40,451 nucleotides of DNA from an uncultured Bacteroidota bacterium (GTDB lineage: Bacteria; Bacteroidota; Bacteroidia; Chitinophagales; Saprospiraceae). The notes beneath the pieces are model-generated. The model saw only the letters and a list, made by a program, of their open reading frames with translations. It ran no database searches and had not been told where the DNA came from. Below, one piece after another: positions 22,337 through 30,467 of this stretch (positions within the stretch are counted from its first letter, which is position 1; each line of letters opens with the position of its first letter). The stretch covers positions 1 through 40,451 of the forward strand of contig CALMSX010000036.1 in assembly GCA_937872515.1 (NCBI GenBank). The letters run 5' to 3'. The position numbers were made by a program, and so were the translations under genes.

Positions 22337-25096
22337 CTATTCCTTGATGAATTTTTTAGTTGTGAGGATTTTATTCCTGTAGGTTAACATAAGGATATAT
22401 GGTCCGGAATGAAGATCAGGTAGTTTTATTTCTTTTGAGACTTCCTCATGTGTGACTTTATCCTGATACACAGGCGTTCCGGTCAGGTTAATTATTGTCA
22501 ATATGCATTCTTGTTCGGGGAGCTCTTCAAGAATATCAATTGTGAAGAATCCATTGTTTGGGTTAGGATAGAGACTTAAAAGGTCAGGGTTGAAAGAATC
22601 TTCCACTCTGAGTTCTATCGCATCGGAAGTGCTGACAGCTCCCAGGTTATCTGTAGCTGTTGCTGTAAAAAGGTAGATGCCAGTATCCACATTCTGAAGA
22701 GTGAAAACATAAGGTGCTGCAGTCAATTCAGCGATTGTAACATTTCCACTCTTGAGTTCAACTTTGCTGATGGTACCATCTGGATCACTCGCTTCAGCAA
22801 TTATTACAACGTTATCATGTTTTTTTGGCTTCTTTCCTTTCGGAATTTTTATTCTTACTGAAGGAAATTGGTTGACAACCGATGCAGATTTTTCAACAAC
22901 AACAGTAACAACTGCAGATACAGTTCTCAATCCCTTATTATCAGTTGCAGCTGCAGTTATGGAATATGTGCCGGCCGGGACCTCTTTCCATGTGAAAGAA
23001 TAAGGAATCGTAGTACTTTCTCCCAATCTGGTGTTGTCATTATAGAATTCCACCTTTGTGACAGTGCCATCGGGATCAAAGGCAATCGCATCAATCGTTA
23101 TTGTAGCAGGTGCTATATAAGCAGTACTTTTTGTAGGTGACGAGATACTGACAACAGGAGGTTGGTTGTTAATTGCAGCCACATTATTTGTCACATTCCT
23201 GGCAGTCATAGAAGCAACCTGCCCTCCCGATGTGGTCTGGAGTGGATTAGAAGCAGGTTTTGTATATGCAACAGTAACAGCATCCCCATAAATGACAGGA
23301 CTTGCAAGAGTAATCAGTACTTTATTACCTGATACAGCCACTGCGCTTATAGATCTTGTGACATTGTTGACTTTAACAGTAAAGGCGGTATTTGGCGGGA
23401 CAATATTTGCAAGTGCAAGATTATAGGTCATTTCAACCCTGTTGGGTGTTGCATCTTGAATGACAGAACTGACGTATACTGGAATCACAGCAGCAACGTT
23501 GTTTGTTACATTCCTGGCAGTCATAGAAGCAGCCTGTCCTCCGGATGTAGTCTGGAGTGGATTAGAAGCAGGTTTGTTATATGCAACAGTAACAGCATCC
23601 CCATAAATTACAGGACTTGCAAGAGTAATCAGTACTTTATTACCTGATACAGCCACTGCGCTTATAGATCTTGTGACATTGTTGACTTTAACAGTAAAGG
23701 CGGTATTTGGCGGGACAATATTTGCAAGTGCAAGATTATAGGTCATTTCAACCCTGGCCGGGGATGTATTCTGAATTACGGAGCTGACATACACAGGAGG
23801 GGATGGAGGTTCAGAAACAATTGATTCATAAGATGACTCAAACCAGCCTAAATCAGGACCTTTACCGCCATAAGTCAAGGTTATTGAATAATTCTTGTTA
23901 GTTATTGTTGGAGTCCCAGCATCTATTAAATCACTACCTTTAACTAGTTTCCCAAATGTAATGTCAGGCAAGGAACCGTCTGCTTTTCTTGGACCATATA
24001 ATTGTGCAGTATCTAAACTGATAAAGTCGTCCGCCGTTACGGTTACTCCACCACTCCAAGAATTAGATGTGCTTATTTGCCTATTGGATTGAGGCCAATA
24101 ATATGGGTTATTATCTAAATACGAAATATTGTTTGAATAAACTGCTCCATTTACTATTCCATCACCGAAGTTAACATATCCAGCATCCCAGAAATTACCA
24201 TATGAACCATTTCTATATGAGAAATTATTGTATATATTCATAAAAATAATTCCTCTATTCTCATTAAAACCTGACATGCGATTATCGACGGCAATACATC
24301 TTGTTACATTTCTTTGCGTTGACTCCAGCGCAGATATAGTTGTCGAACCTAGTTTGAAGCCATTCCCATCACCCTCTGGATAACCGCAAGCCATAGCCCA
24401 ACAATTAATGTAATTTACAGTGCCATCATTTCTGAAATTGTCAAACCCATCATCAGAGCACTTCCATGCCCTACATCCTATAAAAGTTGCTGTCCCCCTA
24501 CTACCAATATTATTAACCTGAAACCCATCTCCATTACCTCCAGCATTAAAAGGATCATAGCAGTTATATGTGTCACAATTCTTAAATGTAATATTATCAA
24601 CACCTCCCAAACTGTATCCTGGGCCACCAACATTATAGACGATCATATTCTCAAATATTACTCCAACGTTAGAATATCCAGTAATACCACATACATATAC
24701 ATTGGTAGATTGTAGCATATTGCAAAATGTAAGACCCTTCAGATGGATATAATTACGATTGGCTCCCACCTCAAGCATATATCCATAGGATGTATTATAT
24801 CTGTTACTGAAATCCAGTAGAGGGGATTCGTTAGGATAGTTAAAAAAGCAGATAGGGTTATCATGTGTGCCGCTGTTTGAAACCCACAAATTGCCTAATC
24901 CATCATATGGATAAGTTCCTCCTCTAAAATAGACAGTATCCCCAGCTGCCGCCGTTTGAAATGCCTTCCTCCATGTTGCCCATGGTTGAGATAAAGTGCC
25001 TGGATTATTATTATTTCCTGTTAATGACACATAGTAAGTCTTGCCAGCAGCCACAAAATGGATAGTGAGCAGGAGTAAAACACAGAACTTCCTCAT
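22337..25096 (-). CDS. Putative secreted PL9-like polysaccharide lyase with SwmB, Ig and T9SS domains
   Basis: The 919-residue protein starts at ATG 25096 with a Sec signal (MRKFCVLLLLTIHFVAAG). Then comes KTYYVSLTGNNNNPGTLSQPW, the usual opening of parallel beta-helix enzymes. Residues about 185-250 carry GDGF (Asp190), CSDDGFD (Asp215, Asp216, Asp219) and GDGNGFKLG (Lys248). This matches the order of the four Ca-binding Asp and catalytic Lys of family 9 polysaccharide lyases such as Pel9A. The helix ends at GPDLGWFES (about 420). Two SwmB repeats (about 434-538 and 539-640), two Ig-like domains (about 645-740 and 750-838) and a T9SS type A sorting domain (about 842-919) follow. It probably cleaves a uronate-containing polymer outside the cell; the substrate is unproven. 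Confidence 0.82.
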   Translation of the reverse strand: MRKFCVLLLLTIHFVAAGKTYYVSLTGNNNNPGTLSQPWATWRKAFQTAAAGDTVYFRGGTYPYDGLGNLWVSNSGTHDNPICFFNYPNESPLLDFSNRYNTSYGYMLEVGANRNYIHLKGLTFCNMLQSTNVYVCGITGYSNVGVIFENMIVYNVGGPGYSLGGVDNITFKNCDTYNCYDPFNAGGNGDGFQVNNIGSRGTATFIGCRAWKCSDDGFDNFRNDGTVNYINCWAMACGYPEGDGNGFKLGSTTISALESTQRNVTRCIAVDNRMSGFNENRGIIFMNIYNNFSYRNGSYGNFWDAGYVNFGDGIVNGAVYSNNISYLDNNPYYWPQSNRQISTSNSWSGGVTVTADDFISLDTAQLYGPRKADGSLPDITFGKLVKGSDLIDAGTPTITNKNYSITLTYGGKGPDLGWFESSYESIVSEPPSPPVYVSSVIQNTSPARVEMTYNLALANIVPPNTAFTVKVNNVTRSISAVAVSGNKVLITLASPVIYGDAVTVAYNKPASNPLQTTSGGQAASMTARNVTNNVAAVIPVYVSSVIQDATPNRVEMTYNLALANIVPPNTAFTVKVNNVTRSISAVAVSGNKVLITLASPVIYGDAVTVAYTKPASNPLQTTSGGQVASMTARNVTNNVAAINNQPPVVSISSPTKSTAYIAPATITIDAIAFDPDGTVTKVEFYNDNTRLGESTTIPYSFTWKEVPAGTYSITAAATDNKGLRTVSAVVTVVVEKSASVVNQFPSVRIKIPKGKKPKKHDNVVIIAEASDPDGTISKVELKSGNVTIAELTAAPYVFTLQNVDTGIYLFTATATDNLGAVSTSDAIELRVEDSFNPDLLSLYPNPNNGFFTIDILEELPEQECILTIINLTGTPVYQDKVTHEEVSKEIKLPDLHSGPYILMLTYRNKILTTKKFIKE
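23295..23441. repeat. 147-bp identical repeat, copy A (SwmB module of PL9-like gene)
   Basis: Identical base for base to 23610-23756 at an offset of 315 bp (105 codons), the same unit length as in the paralogue at 8948-11407. Homology continues with scattered differences on the high-coordinate side of the adjoining sequence down to about 23193. Confidence 0.88.
23610..23756. repeat. 147-bp identical repeat, copy B (SwmB module of PL9-like gene)
   Basis: Partner of 23295-23441. In-frame spacing means recombination would change the number of whole SwmB modules without breaking the protein. Confidence 0.88.
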
Positions 25097-25132
25097 ATAA
25101 TTGCATTTTGACGAATGTCCAATAATTGATGA

Positions 25133-25140
25133 CAAAAGTA
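25133..25140 (-). promoter_or_regulatory. Candidate -7 promoter box (TACTTTTG) for the PL9-like gene
   Basis: On the minus strand this is TACTTTTG, an exact TAnnTTTG match, 36 bp before ATG 25096. A TTTA lies 19 bp upstream, close to the Bacteroidota -33 element and spacing. The leader between this box and the start contains ATTTTGACGAATGT (25105-25118, plus strand), and its core recurs at 25151-25160 as TGACGAATGT. These could be operator sites flanking the promoter. Confidence 0.55.
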
Positions 25141-25251
25141 TAAAAAATACTGACGAATGTAAAGATTTTAACGGAGGATCTTTTATTTTGTTTCATCTTG
25201 AATGTTACTCTGCCTGTCATCAATAATAGAAGGATGCGGGAGTAAAATATC

Positions 25252-25259
25252 TATGTTTG
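25252..25259 (+). promoter_or_regulatory. Candidate -7 promoter box (TATGTTTG) for the polymerase/glycosyltransferase block
   Basis: An exact TAnnTTTG match 37 bp before ATG 25297. No clear -33 TTG was found at the standard spacing. With the minus-strand box at 25133-25140 it makes the 200-bp gap 25097-25296 a plausible divergent promoter region controlling both the PL9-like gene and the long plus-strand block. Confidence 0.45.
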
Positions 25260-25296
25260 TGACTATCTGTTTAACGATGTAAGCCAGCCTAATTTG

Positions 25297-26532
25297 ATGA
25301 AAAGTGTATTGAGGAATTACCATAGTGATTATTTATTGCTTGTTTATTCATTCTTGGCACTGAACCTGGGGAATTGGCTTGGATGGAATGACGTAAGATT
25401 AGGGATTCCTCTTATTATAAAGTACGTCCTATTTATTTTTGCTCTTGTAGTCTTGATTTTTTGTAGATTATCAAAACCTTCGAAACTTAAGGGGATAACT
25501 TTAATTAATGCAATAATAATTTTATTTGTTCTCTGGTCGTCAGTTTTAATAGTTACCTCAATTCTAGGATTTGACAGTCTTATGGACATACAACGTAGTC
25601 TAGCTGATAGGTACTTTTTTATTCCATATATTCTACCCTTACTGCTTCTTTTTACCAAATTCGACTTAGATTTTTTCGGGATACTGTTTAAATATTCTTA
25701 CCTTTTTCTATTTCCTGCTATTTTATTGCAGATGTATTCAATTCTCTTCAATTTTTCACCAATGGATTGGTATCAGCAAATCGAAGGTATAAATATTTTC
25801 TCCACTGGGGCCGGTTTCCTTCTGCTTGTGGCTCACATCTCGAAAAACAAATCGGTTTCAATTATATCCATTATCTATTATTTGTTGCTACTTGTCTTGG
25901 TCATAGCATATGGAAGACGAAGTTTGGTGATGACAAGCATATTGTATTTACTATGTATGGTAATTCTGAGAATATGGAGTCCATTCTTGAAGATATTCAA
26001 TAGAATTCGTATTTATCTTATTGGCTTACTAATCGTATTTATAGTTATTCTTTTTGGACATTTCATAACGACGACCTATGCATTTGAAAGGGGTTTTAAT
26101 AGAAGCGCATTTGAAGAATCGAGAGGGGTAGTGTTCGAAGATTTTAATAATGATTTTACATCAAATAATGATTGGATTTTCGGACGTGGACTTGAGGGAA
26201 GGGTGTATCGTTCAATTCATAGTGAAGGTTCATCTGAAACAATTGAGAATGGTTTTCTGACGATACTTCTCAGAGGAGGACTTTTGTATTTAGTGCCATT
26301 TATTTTAATCTTATTGCGTGCTAGTTATCTTGGATTATTCTGTAGCCGGAATGACTTAGCTAAAGCTTTGGGTTGCATAATTTTAATTCATTTTCTTGGG
26401 ATGTTTGCTTTTAATTTGCCTGATTACTCAGGACAATACATATTGGTTTGGATTTCTGTCTCAGCATGTTATTCACCAGAGACTATTAAATTAAGCAATG
26501 TGGATCTGTATAAAGCACTAAACATAATATAA
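25297..26532 (+). CDS. wzy: Wzy-like polysaccharide polymerase / O-antigen ligase family membrane protein
   Basis: From ATG 25297 this is a 411-residue integral membrane protein; the TTG three bases earlier is not needed. It has about ten hydrophobic segments, most densely in residues 1-150 and 165-250. A larger polar loop at about 262-315 ends IENGFLTILLRGGLLYLVPF, the pattern (E-x-G and G-G-L) common near the end of the periplasmic loop of O-antigen ligase/polymerase proteins. It is the only such protein in the window, so it is the best candidate for the block-type polymerase. Sequence in this family is poorly conserved, so the choice between polymerase and ligase rests on context. Confidence 0.8.
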   Translation: MKSVLRNYHSDYLLLVYSFLALNLGNWLGWNDVRLGIPLIIKYVLFIFALVVLIFCRLSKPSKLKGITLINAIIILFVLWSSVLIVTSILGFDSLMDIQRSLADRYFFIPYILPLLLLFTKFDLDFFGILFKYSYLFLFPAILLQMYSILFNFSPMDWYQQIEGINIFSTGAGFLLLVAHISKNKSVSIISIIYYLLLLVLVIAYGRRSLVMTSILYLLCMVILRIWSPFLKIFNRIRIYLIGLLIVFIVILFGHFITTTYAFERGFNRSAFEESRGVVFEDFNNDFTSNNDWIFGRGLEGRVYRSIHSEGSSETIENGFLTILLRGGLLYLVPFILILLRASYLGLFCSRNDLAKALGCIILIHFLGMFAFNLPDYSGQYILVWISVSACYSPETIKLSNVDLYKALNII

Positions 26533-26572
26533 AACAATACATTATCTTTATGACTCTTATTTTTTTCTAATC

Positions 26573-27844
26573 ATGTCAAAATCAAGATTAAGAGTTTTAT
26601 GGTTTACAAATACTCCTGCAAATGGGATTGAGGTCTTAGAAGGTTCAAAAGTTACTGGGAGTTGGCTCAGCTCTCTGGATAGGGCAATTCGGGACAAAGT
26701 AGAACTCACAGTAGCATTTTATTATGCCAGATTTATTGAACCATTCCAGAATAATGGTGTGAATTATTATCCAATTTGCAAGAAAAACTGGCGATTAAAT
26801 ATTATCAAGAAACATCTTGTCAATAGATTGGTGGAAAAAGAGGAGTTAAGAATCTATCTGGATATAATAAGCGTAGTTCAGCCTGATATAATTCATATAC
26901 ATGGAACTGAAAATCCGTTCGGTAGTATTATTCATGTAACCGATTTACCTGTTGTTGTTAGTATACAGGGCATTTGCTCCGTGATTAAACACAAATACTT
27001 CAGCGGAATCGAAAGGAATTTTGCTAATAGAAAGAGATGTGATTTATGGCCGCCATACAACTTCCTCTTTAATAAATCCTATACCCAAATCTACAGGTAT
27101 TTTATAACTCCATCGGCTAGGCGTGAAACAAAGTACCTTAGGCAATGTAAGCACATCATAGGAAGAACTGATTGGGATAGGCGAATTACAAGGGTACTCG
27201 CACCTAAAAGTAAATATTTCCATAATGATGAAATTCTCAGAGAGTCTTTTTATGAAAAGAAATGGGGAAAGCCAAACAATAAAAAAGTAATAATTCACAC
27301 GACTTGTAGCGATGCTTTTTATAAAGGATTTGAAACTATTTGCTACACAATTCCGATATTGCAGACTAATGGTTGGAATATAGAATGGAGAGTTGCGGGT
27401 GTAGGAACAGAAAGTCTCTTAAATATAATTACGAAGCAGAGAATGTCAGAGTCATATCCAAAAAAGGGGCTTGAATTACTAGGAGGTCTAAATGAAGAAG
27501 ATTTGGTTCAGAAGATGCTTGAAGCTGACATCTATGTTATGCCCTCTCACATTGAGAACAGTTCTAACAGCTTATGCGAAGCAATGATACTAGGTATGCC
27601 GTGTATAGCGACTTATGCCGGAGGCACTTCCTCTCTTATGAAAGATAAGGAGGAAGGACTTTTAATTCAGGATGGTGATCCATGGTCTATGGCTGGTGCA
27701 ATTCATGAGCTTTTATCTAACGAAATTGAAGCTATCGAATTTGGCAAAAGAGCAAGGGAAAGAGCTTTAATTCGCCACGATAAAGAAAGGATTGTTTCTG
27801 AGCTCTTGGCAATCTATAAGATAGTATCACGACAGTCCGATTAA
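26573..27844 (+). CDS. Glycosyltransferase family 4
   Basis: This 423-residue GT-B enzyme has an acceptor-side N-terminal domain opening SRLRVLWFTNTPANGIEVLEG and containing PDIIHIHGTENPFG (about 102-115). The C-terminal nucleotide-sugar domain shows IIHTTCSDAFYKGFE, the stretch VMPSHIENSSNSLCEAMILGMPCIATYAGG (about 322-351, Glu-x7-Glu type) and LLIQDGDP. It is a retaining cytoplasmic transferase acting on the lipid-linked glycan. It follows wzy by 40 bp. The sugar donor cannot be told from sequence. The local sequence is AT-rich like its neighbours. Confidence 0.85.
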   Translation: MSKSRLRVLWFTNTPANGIEVLEGSKVTGSWLSSLDRAIRDKVELTVAFYYARFIEPFQNNGVNYYPICKKNWRLNIIKKHLVNRLVEKEELRIYLDIISVVQPDIIHIHGTENPFGSIIHVTDLPVVVSIQGICSVIKHKYFSGIERNFANRKRCDLWPPYNFLFNKSYTQIYRYFITPSARRETKYLRQCKHIIGRTDWDRRITRVLAPKSKYFHNDEILRESFYEKKWGKPNNKKVIIHTTCSDAFYKGFETICYTIPILQTNGWNIEWRVAGVGTESLLNIITKQRMSESYPKKGLELLGGLNEEDLVQKMLEADIYVMPSHIENSSNSLCEAMILGMPCIATYAGGTSSLMKDKEEGLLIQDGDPWSMAGAIHELLSNEIEAIEFGKRARERALIRHDKERIVSELLAIYKIVSRQSD

Positions 27845-27951
27845 GAATTCCCAAAGGACAAAATGGCAGTTTATGACCACAAATGCCAGAGTGAAATTAC
27901 CCGAATTATATCTGTCAATTCAGAGTAGACATAGCACAAGTGAGATAGTAT

Positions 27952-29217
27952 ATGAAAATAATATATATAGGAAGGTTTAATCCATTCTTTGAAAATTCTG
28001 CAGGAGCAAATAGGCTAAGGACATTAATTGAAGGATTATCAGACCTTGGAGTTAACATCTGTCTTAGGATTACAGATGGATATCATTCCCAAACAGAAGC
28101 TGCCAAATTTGGATCTGATGGGAAATTGAGGGAGATAAGCTATCGCTACCAATGCAAGCTTATTCATGATAAATTATGGCGGAGAAGAATAAACAAATTT
28201 CTACTTCTACCAATACTTTATCCTTCATTATTAAGAATTATTAAAAAGGATATTGAAAAAGAGCATAATATTATTGTTTGGACAGAATGTGACTATAGTT
28301 TTTTTAAGCTCGTCGTCAAACTAAAAGAATGTAACCCAGATATAAAGAGTTTCCTCGAAGTAAATGAATTCTTCGATATTCATAGGTTCAAAAAAGGAAG
28401 ACTAATACACAAGCTGGAGGGAGAGAAGCGGGCAAATTATTTTATAAGGAAGGGATATTATGCATACGACGGAATTGCCCTTATGACAAAAACATTGATG
28501 AAACAATTTATGGAATTTCCTCAACCTGGCCCAATGCTTTTACATTTACCTATGACTGTAGATTTTGGACGATTTAAGGGATTCCGAAATACTTGCATTG
28601 ACTTTGATAAACCATATATTGCTTTTATTGGAGTAATGGATGATCAAAAAGAAGGGATAAATATCCTAATTCAAGCATTTGCACAGGTGGCGGATGAGTT
28701 TCCAATGTGTAAATTGTATTTGGTTGGTAGCTGGAACTATGATACCCCAGCTCACCTGAGATTGATAAGTGAATTGAAATTGAATGACCGTGTTTTTTGG
28801 AAAGGTGAATATCCTCGGGATGACATACCATCAATTCTTGTAAATGCTTGTCTATTGGTGTTACCAAGGCCTAACTCAAAGCAAGCTCAAGGAGGTTTCC
28901 CTACAAAGCTTGGTGAGTATCTTGCCACAGGAAATCCGGTTTGTGCTACAAGAGTTGGCGAAATACCTAACTATCTTGTTGACGGAGAATCGGTGTTCTT
29001 TGCCGAACCTGACTCAGTAAAATCTCTAGCATCGTCAATTAGGCGTGCACTGAGCAATCCGAAAACCGCCATCCATGTAGGATTAAATGGTCGTAAGGTT
29101 GCTGAAAAATTTTTCAACAAAGACAAACAAGCCTTGGCATTAAATGACTTTTTTAAAGTCATGTCTGACGAAAAGAAGATGTTTAAAAATCCGATTAGTA
29201 TTGGAATAAATCATTAA
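27952..29217 (+). CDS. Glycosyltransferase family 4
   Basis: This 421-residue GT-B enzyme begins MKIIYIGRFNPFFENSAGANR, the nucleotide-free N-terminal fold. Its C-terminal half carries IAFIGVMDDQKEGINILIQAFA (about 223-244), VFWKGEYPRDDIPSIL (about 282-297) and GGFPTKLGEYLATGNPVCATRVGEIPNYL (about 320-348), the GT4 donor site with the conserved Glu. It lies 107 bp after the preceding transferase; that gap holds nothing recognisable. It probably adds one sugar of the repeat unit. Donor and acceptor are unknown. Confidence 0.85.
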   Translation: MKIIYIGRFNPFFENSAGANRLRTLIEGLSDLGVNICLRITDGYHSQTEAAKFGSDGKLREISYRYQCKLIHDKLWRRRINKFLLLPILYPSLLRIIKKDIEKEHNIIVWTECDYSFFKLVVKLKECNPDIKSFLEVNEFFDIHRFKKGRLIHKLEGEKRANYFIRKGYYAYDGIALMTKTLMKQFMEFPQPGPMLLHLPMTVDFGRFKGFRNTCIDFDKPYIAFIGVMDDQKEGINILIQAFAQVADEFPMCKLYLVGSWNYDTPAHLRLISELKLNDRVFWKGEYPRDDIPSILVNACLLVLPRPNSKQAQGGFPTKLGEYLATGNPVCATRVGEIPNYLVDGESVFFAEPDSVKSLASSIRRALSNPKTAIHVGLNGRKVAEKFFNKDKQALALNDFFKVMSDEKKMFKNPISIGINH

Positions 29218-29336
29218 GGGGAGCAAGTTTTACATAAAAATGTCAAAAGAATTTGATGGCAAGAAACTGTAATCCATAGTTTCCCAAAAACACTATCATG
29301 CAGAATATTAAGTGAATATGATTTAAACTATGGCTC

Positions 29337-30461
29337 ATGAAGGCTATTAATTTAATAAGGAGAAATATTGCTAATATCCCTGGTTGGGTGTCTGATCGAA
29401 AGATTATTGTCTTTGAATCTGATGACTGGGGCAGTATTCGTATGCCATCAAAGAGAACATTTAATAAACTTAATGCTCTTGGTTTGGATTTGGAGTCTGA
29501 AGGCTATGCCAGATATAACCTTTATGATACTTTAGCCAACAAAGATGACTTGCAATGCTTGTTTGAAGTTCTTGATGAATTCAAGGATATTAATGGTAAT
29601 CCTTGCATATTTACAGCGGTCAGTGTTGTTGCAAATCCTGATTTTAAGAAAATCGAGGAGAATGATTATATGAATTATTATTATGAGCCTTTCACAAAGA
29701 CATTAGAAGCATATTACCCAGGCCAAAATGTATTTGAAATGTGGCAATTGGGTATCAGCAAAAAAGTCTTCTTTCCTCAATTCCATGGGAGAGAGCATCT
29801 GAACATTTCAGCTTGGATGGATGCTTTGAGATTAAATCACCAACATACAAGACAAGCTTTTGATTTTGGTTTTTGGGGCTTTGTTCCAGATAAATCTACT
29901 CGATTTAGTGTTGAAAACCAAGCAGCTTTTGCTGTTTATGGTATAAATGACATTTCTATTCATAGAGAAATCCTAAATGAAGGACTTGCTTTGTTTAAAC
30001 AATTGTTTGGTTATTCCGCAAAATATTTTGTGCCACCTAATGGGCCTTTTAATAATGCCCTTAATGAAACCTTGTGGGCTAATGGCATTAGATTGCGCTC
30101 AACGGCAAAAATTCAAAATGAAAGTGTTGGTAATCATAAAATCAGGAAAAATATATGTTGGCTAGGCAAAAAAGATAGTAGCGGAATAAGGTACATTACC
30201 CGAAATTGTTTTTTTGAACCGAGTCAACCAGGAATGGATTGGATTGATAGTTGTTTGAATGATATAAAGATTGCATTCAGATGGAGAAAACCGGCGATCA
30301 TTAGTTCGCATAGAGTTAACTATATTGGAGTTCATGATAAAAAAAATAGAGACAATTCGCTTCTGCTTTTAAGAGACCTATTGGCCTTGATCAAAAAGGA
30401 ATGGCCAGATTGTGAATTTTATAGTACGGATCATCTGGAGCAACTGATGGAGCGAAATTAG
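29337..30461 (+). CDS. Divergent NodB-like polysaccharide deacetylase
   Basis: This 374-residue protein has no signal peptide. Three motifs suggest the NodB (CE4) deacetylase fold: IIVFESDDWGS (23-33, equivalent to the metal/catalytic Asp-Asp motif), FHGREH (149-154, a metal-binding His motif) and ISSHRVNY (322-329, near the final catalytic His). PPNGPF (233-238) is another conserved-looking stretch. CE4 enzymes remove N- or O-acetyl groups from sugars. Without a signal peptide it probably acts in the cytoplasm on a nucleotide sugar or lipid-linked intermediate. It ends 6 bp before the AsnB-type gene, so the two are probably translated together. Activity is inferred. Confidence 0.65.
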   Translation: MKAINLIRRNIANIPGWVSDRKIIVFESDDWGSIRMPSKRTFNKLNALGLDLESEGYARYNLYDTLANKDDLQCLFEVLDEFKDINGNPCIFTAVSVVANPDFKKIEENDYMNYYYEPFTKTLEAYYPGQNVFEMWQLGISKKVFFPQFHGREHLNISAWMDALRLNHQHTRQAFDFGFWGFVPDKSTRFSVENQAAFAVYGINDISIHREILNEGLALFKQLFGYSAKYFVPPNGPFNNALNETLWANGIRLRSTAKIQNESVGNHKIRKNICWLGKKDSSGIRYITRNCFFEPSQPGMDWIDSCLNDIKIAFRWRKPAIISSHRVNYIGVHDKKNRDNSLLLLRDLLALIKKEWPDCEFYSTDHLEQLMERN

Positions 30462-30467
30462 AAAACT

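Noticed and set aside
29256..29290. Short inverted repeat GAAACT/AGTTTC before the deacetylase gene as a terminator
   Set aside because: Only a 6-bp stem with a long loop and no T-run; too weak to call.
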